This document shows, one piece after another, positions 59,196-64,000 of a stretch of 64,000 nucleotides of DNA. Numbering within the stretch: the stretch's first letter is position 1; each line of letters starts with the position of its first letter. The notes under the pieces are model-generated. The model was not told the DNA's origin. It did not search any database and saw only the letters and a list, made by a program, of their open reading frames with translations. Position numbers and translations under genes: made by a program. This stretch comes from an uncultured Rhodospirillaceae bacterium (GTDB taxonomy: Bacteria > Pseudomonadota > Alphaproteobacteria > Rhodospirillales > Magnetospirillaceae), in NCBI GenBank assembly GCA_903901915.1, contig CAIUSV010000040.1, positions 62,001-126,000 on the forward strand, read 5' to 3'.

Positions 59196-60590
59196 TCAGC
59201 GCTCGTGGAAGGATTGCTGCACCTGGGTGAAGATCGGCTTGAGCATGTACTGCAACAGGGTCTTGTCGCCGGTGATGATTTCCGCCGTCACCGTCATGCC
59301 GGGGTGAATCATGAAACGACCGGGGGTGGTCCCGACATAGTTGTGGTCCAGTTCGATGACCCCCTTGAAGAACGGCACGCCCTTGTCATCGGTGAAGCTG
59401 GAGGCGGAAACCCGGGTCAGGGTGCCGGTCACCGCGCCATAGCGGGCGAAGTCGTAGGTGGTGACCTTGACCTTGACCGGTTGCCCGGCCTTGACGTGTC
59501 CGACGTCCTTGGTGTTGATCTTGGCATCGACCTTCATGTCGGCCTCGACCGGCACCACGTCGCAGACTTGGCCGCCAGGCTGGATGACCGCGCCCTTGTT
59601 CTTGACCGACAGTCCCTTGATGATCCCGTGCACCGGCGAGACGATCTCAAGCCGCTTCACCCGATCTTCCAACCTGCCGATGCTTTCTTGCACCTGAGCC
59701 AGTTCACTGACCGTGGTACCCAGTTCATCCATGGTTTGGCGCTGCATGCTGGAGGTGCTGTCGATCAGGCGGTGCTCGACCTCGGACAGCGCTTCGCGGG
59801 CGGTGATCTCCTGGCCGACCAGCCGCGACACTTCACCGAGGATGCGCGACAACTCGCGCTTGGTATCAAGGAAGACGACCCGGGACACCAGTCCCTTTGC
59901 CACCAGTTCCTCGCGCATCTTCATTTCTTCCTGGAGCGGCCCCATTTGCTCCCTCAACGATCTTTCCTGGCCCTCCAGCAACCGGAGGTCCGAGCGCTTT
60001 TGCTCGATCTGTGACGAGATCACCGAGCGGGCGGTTTCGCGGGCCTGGGACTGACTGGCGAAGATGGCGCCGTTGTCGGCGATCAGCCGGTCATAGCCCT
60101 GGGGCATGTGACTGAAGTCGGGCTGACGCTCCTCGGCGAAGGCCCGCAACCGTTCCGCCTTGATCAACAGGGTCGCCTCGCGGGCGCGGGTTTGTTCCAG
60201 ATCGGACATCGCCTGAGCCGGGTCGAGACGGATGATCACCGCGCCGGCGTCGACGGTGTCGCCCTCCTTGGCCGCCAGTTCCAGCACGATACCGCCTTCC
60301 AGGTGCTGCACGGTCTGGACCTGACCACTGGGAATTACCTGACCTTCCGCCGCCGCGATCTCGGGAACATCGGTCAGCGCCGCCCACAACACGAAGGCCA
60401 GGGTGGTGCCGCTGGCGACCGCCATGGTGAAGCGCACCAGCGCCGACGTGCCGCTTTCCTCCAGCACTACCGCCTGGGCGAGGTGGCGGGACTGGCGGTT
60501 GGAGATCTTGACCACCGCCTTGGCCGGCGGCGGCACCTCCGGCAGATTTTCCGGATTGGGGACGTTGACGAGGCTTTGGCTGGTTGTCAT
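59196..60590 (-). CDS. HlyD family type I secretion periplasmic adaptor
   Basis: A 464-residue membrane fusion protein. A cytoplasmic N-tail, one helix (about 50-72), a barrel-lipoyl segment (GQVIPSGQVQTVQHLEGGIV, about 88-107), a long coiled coil (about 130-340) and a C-terminal barrel domain (IVSPVHGIIKGLSVKNKGAV, then YVGTTPGRFMIHPGMTVTAE) are visible. It bridges the inner membrane ABC exporter to a TolC-like outer membrane channel, which is not in the window. The start overlaps the stop of the upstream ABC gene (ATGA). Confidence 0.93.
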   Translation of the reverse strand: MTTSQSLVNVPNPENLPEVPPPAKAVVKISNRQSRHLAQAVVLEESGTSALVRFTMAVASGTTLAFVLWAALTDVPEIAAAEGQVIPSGQVQTVQHLEGGIVLELAAKEGDTVDAGAVIIRLDPAQAMSDLEQTRAREATLLIKAERLRAFAEERQPDFSHMPQGYDRLIADNGAIFASQSQARETARSVISSQIEQKRSDLRLLEGQERSLREQMGPLQEEMKMREELVAKGLVSRVVFLDTKRELSRILGEVSRLVGQEITAREALSEVEHRLIDSTSSMQRQTMDELGTTVSELAQVQESIGRLEDRVKRLEIVSPVHGIIKGLSVKNKGAVIQPGGQVCDVVPVEADMKVDAKINTKDVGHVKAGQPVKVKVTTYDFARYGAVTGTLTRVSASSFTDDKGVPFFKGVIELDHNYVGTTPGRFMIHPGMTVTAEIITGDKTLLQYMLKPIFTQVQQSFHER

Positions 60591-62755
60591 AGCAAATCCG
60601 GGGGTATGCGGGCTCGGACCTCTTCGGCGGGGCCGGCGAGGCGCAGGTAACCGCCGTCGAACACAAGAATCCGGTCGGCGATGCGCAAATGGCTGGGGCG
60701 GTGGGTAACCATGAAGATGGTGGATTGGCCGCGAAAGGTCTCCACCGCCTGCATAAAGGTTCGATCACCCTCGAAATCGAGGCCGTTGACCGGCTCGTCG
60801 AACAGCATGATCGGGCTGCGCTTGAGATAGCCGCGGGCCAGCGACAGCTTTTGGATAAAGCTGGTGGGCAAGTGGTCGGCGGCGCCCTCGCCGATACGGG
60901 TCTCCAGCCCGCGCGGCAGCGCCGCGACCTCCTCCCACACGTCGGCCTGATCGCAGGCCCAGCGGATATCGGCATCGGTGGCGGTGGGATTGGCCAGCCG
61001 CAGGTTCTGGGCGATGGAGCCGAAGAACAGATTACACACCTGCGGGGTGTAGGAAATCATGTGCCTCAGCTCGATGGGGTCGATCTGGCGGATGTCGGCG
61101 GCATCGACCTTGATACTACCGGCCTGTGGCGCGTAAAGCCCCAGCAACAGCTTGAGAATGGTCGATTTGCCCGAACCATTGCGCCCGGTGACCGCCACCA
61201 CCTCGCCGGGCTCTACCTCGAACGAGACGCCGACCAATGCCGGATCTGCTTCGTTGCTGTAGCGCAATGACACCCGGGAGAAGACCACCCTGCCCTTGAC
61301 GTTCTTCAGCGGCTGAACGATCGCCTTGGGGTCGCGCTCGGGCTTGATCGCCATCAGGCCGTCGATCTGACGAATGGAGCCGCGCACCTGTTCCACCCGC
61401 TGAATCATGGTGAAGCCGGTCTGCAACGGCGAAAGCACCCGCCACACCAGCATCATGGCGGCGATCAGGCCGCCGATGGTGAGATCGCCGGCGATGACGC
61501 CCAGCACACCGACCGAAATGGTAGCCAGACCCGAGGTGATGATCAGGATATTGGACAGCGTGCCGATGCCGGCGGCGAACAGGCCGTTCTTGAACCCGCC
61601 ATAGGCGGCGCGGGCGGACATCTCACGGTAACGCTTGACCCAGGTATGCTCGGCGGCGGCCAGTTTCACCGCCCGCATCTTGGACAGCGCCTCTACCATG
61701 AATTCCTGTCGGCGCGATCCGGCACGCGACGCGATGGATACGTTCTTGCGCACCACCGGCATCACCAGATAGCCACCGATCAGGAACAAGATGGTGGCGA
61801 TCACCGGCACCAGGGCGATGACACCGCCCAATAGCGCGATGACGGCGAAGTAGAACAGTGCGAACGGCAGTTCCATGAACACCGTGGCCAGCGGGCCGGT
61901 GAAGAACTCGCGGACGGACTCGAAATCCTTGATGCGCGCCACCTGGGCGCCGATGGTGGCGCGTTCGGTAAAGCCCGGTGGCAGTGCCAGGATGTGCTCG
62001 AAGATGTTGTTACCCATGATGTTGTCAAGCCGCGCGCCGACGAAGGCCAGCACCCGGGCGCGCACCTCGCGCAGCACAGCATCGGCCACCAGGGCCAAGG
62101 TGACACCGATGGACAGCGCCACCAGCATGGACGATGACGAGGCGCCGATCACCTTGTCGTAGACCGACATCACGAACAGCGGTGTCGACAGCGAGAACAC
62201 GTTCAACGCCAAGGTTACGAAAAACGCCTGCCAATAAAGCGGGCGAAACCGCTCGATCACGCTTTTGAACCAACTGGCCGGGCGGGCGGCGGCGGCGTCG
62301 GTTGCCTGGTGGGTGAAGAAATAGGCGGTCCCCTTCAGCCCGCGGACATCAAGGGCGCAACTGGTGCCCTCGGCGCTGTCGAACACCTCGGCCTCGCCAT
62401 CGTCGCCAATCGCCTTGACCACCAGCGCGTGACGGCGGTCGGGCAGGAACAGGCACGGCAACAGACGGGGATCGACGGTCTCCAACGCCAGCTTTTCCGG
62501 CCGGCTCGAGTAGTTCAGCGTCGCCAGCACGTTGCGCAGGCCGGTCAGGTCCAGGTCGTTGGCGAAATGCGGCAGCGATTCCGCCACATGGCGGGGATCG
62601 CCCTTCCATCCCAGCGCTTTCAGCAGTGGTAGCAGGCAGGCGGCCAGATCCGAGGCCGCCGAGAAGCCGCCCAAGGCGTTCTGGGCCAACTGCTGCTCGT
62701 ACTGCTCGACTGCTTTCTGGTTAGGCTTCGCGATCAGGCTGGCGGCTCCGCTCAT
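60587..62755 (-). CDS. Type I secretion ABC exporter with C39-like N-terminus
   Basis: A 722-residue exporter. It has an N-terminal C39-like domain (about 25-145) without an obvious Cys-His dyad, so it probably binds substrate instead of cutting it (CLD type). A membrane domain with about six helices (about 165-430) and a nucleotide-binding domain follow. Walker A is GRNGSGKST, Walker B IMLFDEPVNGLD, H loop VTHRPSH. The signature LSGGQ is replaced by ADHLPTSFIQKLSLARG. It overlaps the neighbouring ABC gene and the HlyD gene by ATGA on both sides, suggesting a heterodimeric exporter. Confidence 0.9.
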   Translation of the reverse strand: MSGAASLIAKPNQKAVEQYEQQLAQNALGGFSAASDLAACLLPLLKALGWKGDPRHVAESLPHFANDLDLTGLRNVLATLNYSSRPEKLALETVDPRLLPCLFLPDRRHALVVKAIGDDGEAEVFDSAEGTSCALDVRGLKGTAYFFTHQATDAAAARPASWFKSVIERFRPLYWQAFFVTLALNVFSLSTPLFVMSVYDKVIGASSSSMLVALSIGVTLALVADAVLREVRARVLAFVGARLDNIMGNNIFEHILALPPGFTERATIGAQVARIKDFESVREFFTGPLATVFMELPFALFYFAVIALLGGVIALVPVIATILFLIGGYLVMPVVRKNVSIASRAGSRRQEFMVEALSKMRAVKLAAAEHTWVKRYREMSARAAYGGFKNGLFAAGIGTLSNILIITSGLATISVGVLGVIAGDLTIGGLIAAMMLVWRVLSPLQTGFTMIQRVEQVRGSIRQIDGLMAIKPERDPKAIVQPLKNVKGRVVFSRVSLRYSNEADPALVGVSFEVEPGEVVAVTGRNGSGKSTILKLLLGLYAPQAGSIKVDAADIRQIDPIELRHMISYTPQVCNLFFGSIAQNLRLANPTATDADIRWACDQADVWEEVAALPRGLETRIGEGAADHLPTSFIQKLSLARGYLKRSPIMLFDEPVNGLDFEGDRTFMQAVETFRGQSTIFMVTHRPSHLRIADRILVFDGGYLRLAGPAEEVRARIPPDLL

Positions 62756-64000
62756 GCCGGGCCTCCCTGCGGCAGCATGGCAGCCGGGGCGACCTGAATT
62801 GGCGGTCGCTCCTCGCGCGGCGGCTTCGGCTTCAACACGCCGCGATCAAGCTCGAACACCCGGTCGGCCATCTTGGCCAGCGACGGCCGTGACGTCACCA
62901 ACACCAGGGTGCGCTTGCCCTTGGCCCGCTCCAGCCAGACGCGAAGGAAGTTGTCGCCGGTGGTATCCACCGCGGTGTTGGCCTCGTCGAACAACACGAT
63001 ACGCGGATTGTTGACCAATGCGCGGGCGATGGCGATACGCTGCTTGATGCCGCGCGGCAGCGAATCATAGGCACCGTCACCCACCGGGGTATCGAAGCCC
63101 AGCGCCATGGTGGCGACGACTTCGTCCAATCCCAGCAACGCCGCCGTCTCCACCGCCACGTCGTCGAATTGCTTGCGGAACATGGTGATGTTTTGCAGGA
63201 TCGTTCCCTGGAACAGCACGCCCATCTGCGGCAGGTAGGCGATCTGGTCGCGCACACTTTGCGGCTCGAACGCGGTCACCGGCTGGCCATCCACCAGAAC
63301 TCGGCCCGAGGTGGGGCGCAGCGCCCCCTGAAGCAGGGTCAGCAACGTGGTCTTGCCGGCGCCGTTACCGGCGGAAATGGCAATGCACTCGCCCTCGCCG
63401 ATGGCGATGGAGGCGTTGGTGATGACCATGGGCAGACGCGGTCCATAGCGAAAGCTGACGTCCTGCAACTCGAGGGCGCCCCTGATCGGCGGCAGTTTGG
63501 GCAAGCCCTTGGGCGCCTCGGGCTTCAGCGAGAACAGTTCGCTCAGGCGATGGCGGGCCAGCATGAACGACTGGAAACGGGTCCACACCCCCAACGCCTT
63601 CTGCAATGGATTCATGGCACGACCGGCCAGCATCGAACAGGCGGCAAGACCACCGGTGGTCATGTCGCCGTTCATCACCACCACGGCGCCGAACATGGCG
63701 ACGGCGATGGTGGTGGCCTGGGAAAAGAACGACGAAACACCCATGGCGCTGGCACTGTTGAGCGCCACTTGATAGGCGCCCTCGGCGCAGGCCTCTTGCA
63801 GGCGTTCATAGCGGCGCACCATCTGCGCCTCCATGGAAAACGCCTTGACGCTGTGGATGCCGCCCAACACCTCGATGATGAAATTGAATCGCCGGTCGTC
63901 GGCGGTCATGCGCCGCTGCAACGATCCGCGCAATTTGGTGCCGACGATCACCGCCGTCACCGCGAACAGCACCAGCAACGTGATGGGGACCAGCACCAGG
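62752..64000 (-). CDS. Second type I secretion ABC exporter subunit (partial, N-terminus beyond the window)
   Basis: At least 415 residues are visible; the N-terminus is cut by the window edge. Part of the membrane domain precedes a nucleotide-binding domain with Walker A AGNGAGKTT, Q loop AYLPQMGVLFQGT and Walker B RIVLFDEANTAVD. The signature reads YDSLPRGIKQRIAIARAL and the H-loop His is Ser (VLVTSRPSLAKM). It pairs with the next gene, which it overlaps by ATGA. One subunit with a missing H-loop His suggests an asymmetric exporter. The family call is firm; the partnership is inferred. Confidence 0.85.
   Translation of the reverse strand, partial: LVLVPITLLVLFAVTAVIVGTKLRGSLQRRMTADDRRFNFIIEVLGGIHSVKAFSMEAQMVRRYERLQEACAEGAYQVALNSASAMGVSSFFSQATTIAVAMFGAVVVMNGDMTTGGLAACSMLAGRAMNPLQKALGVWTRFQSFMLARHRLSELFSLKPEAPKGLPKLPPIRGALELQDVSFRYGPRLPMVITNASIAIGEGECIAISAGNGAGKTTLLTLLQGALRPTSGRVLVDGQPVTAFEPQSVRDQIAYLPQMGVLFQGTILQNITMFRKQFDDVAVETAALLGLDEVVATMALGFDTPVGDGAYDSLPRGIKQRIAIARALVNNPRIVLFDEANTAVDTTGDNFLRVWLERAKGKRTLVLVTSRPSLAKMADRVFELDRGVLKPKPPREERPPIQVAPAAMLPQGGPA

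Overview
The window is a GC-rich bacterial chromosome segment that is almost entirely protein coding. Gene content and order point to an alphaproteobacterium, most likely of the Rhodospirillales and possibly close to Magnetospirillum. The main markers are the chain dusB-ntrB-ntrC-ntrY-ntrX-trkA-HAD-hfq-hflX, a fused ispDF gene, the run DUF177-rpmF-plsX-fabH-ihfA-merR, and a second run rlpA-dacA-tmk-holB-metG-tatD-MBL. The genus is my inference from family knowledge; no 16S or similar marker is present. No stretch longer than about 300 bases lacks a gene. I see no insertion sequence, prophage, integrase or CRISPR array.

Layout. 0-4.2 kb: lipid and ribosome genes (DUF177, rpmF, plsX, fabH), then ihfA, a MerR regulator and tRNA-Pro(GGG). 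4.2-9 kb: a glycosyltransferase-like gene, cutA, ispDF (minus), a CcsA-like membrane protein and dusB. 9-17.3 kb: the nitrogen two-component pairs NtrBC and NtrYX, the TrkA potassium regulator and a HAD phosphatase, nearly all translationally coupled. 17.3-19.7 kb: hfq, hflX and an inositol-monophosphatase-like gene. 19.7-24.7 kb: minus-strand genes for an SDR, a lipoprotein, MazG, a transglutaminase-like protein, a DsbA-like protein and a REC-REC-GGDEF protein whose catalytic motif is lost but whose c-di-GMP inhibitory-site motif is kept. 24.8-29.4 kb: a complete branched-chain-amino-acid-type ABC importer (livJHMGF) with an intrinsic terminator between the binding protein and the permeases.

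29.4-38.6 kb is the most accessory-looking part. It holds a lone periplasmic binding protein, a membrane histidine kinase, an Rcp1-like response regulator, an apparently active REC-PAS-GGDEF-EAL protein, an AT-rich bacteriohemerythrin, an unrecognised 68-residue protein, a large Pat-like protein acetyltransferase, and a 28-codon ORF overlapping a 104-residue protein that weakly resembles half of a type II secretion F domain. 38.7-50.8 kb: tRNA-Ser(TGA), a TPR/glycosyltransferase-like protein, a YdcF-type protein, cell-wall enzymes (MltB-like, RlpA, DacA), then tmk, holB, metG, tatD, an MBL hydrolase and a class V aminotransferase. 50.8-59.2 kb: mfd and sdhE (minus) divergent from recG, an MCP and a DUF502 protein. 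59.2-64 kb: a type I secretion system with an HlyD adaptor and two overlapping ABC exporter genes, the second cut by the window edge.

Functionally, three signalling layers stand out: nitrogen control (NtrBC/NtrYX), c-di-GMP (one pseudo-cyclase that looks like a receptor, and one bifunctional cyclase/phosphodiesterase beside a kinase, a response regulator and an oxygen-binding hemerythrin), and chemotaxis. No clearly new large system is visible. The best leads are the PopA-like pseudo-PleD, the kinase/c-di-GMP/hemerythrin cluster, the atypical paired ABC exporter and the coupled 28-codon ORF.
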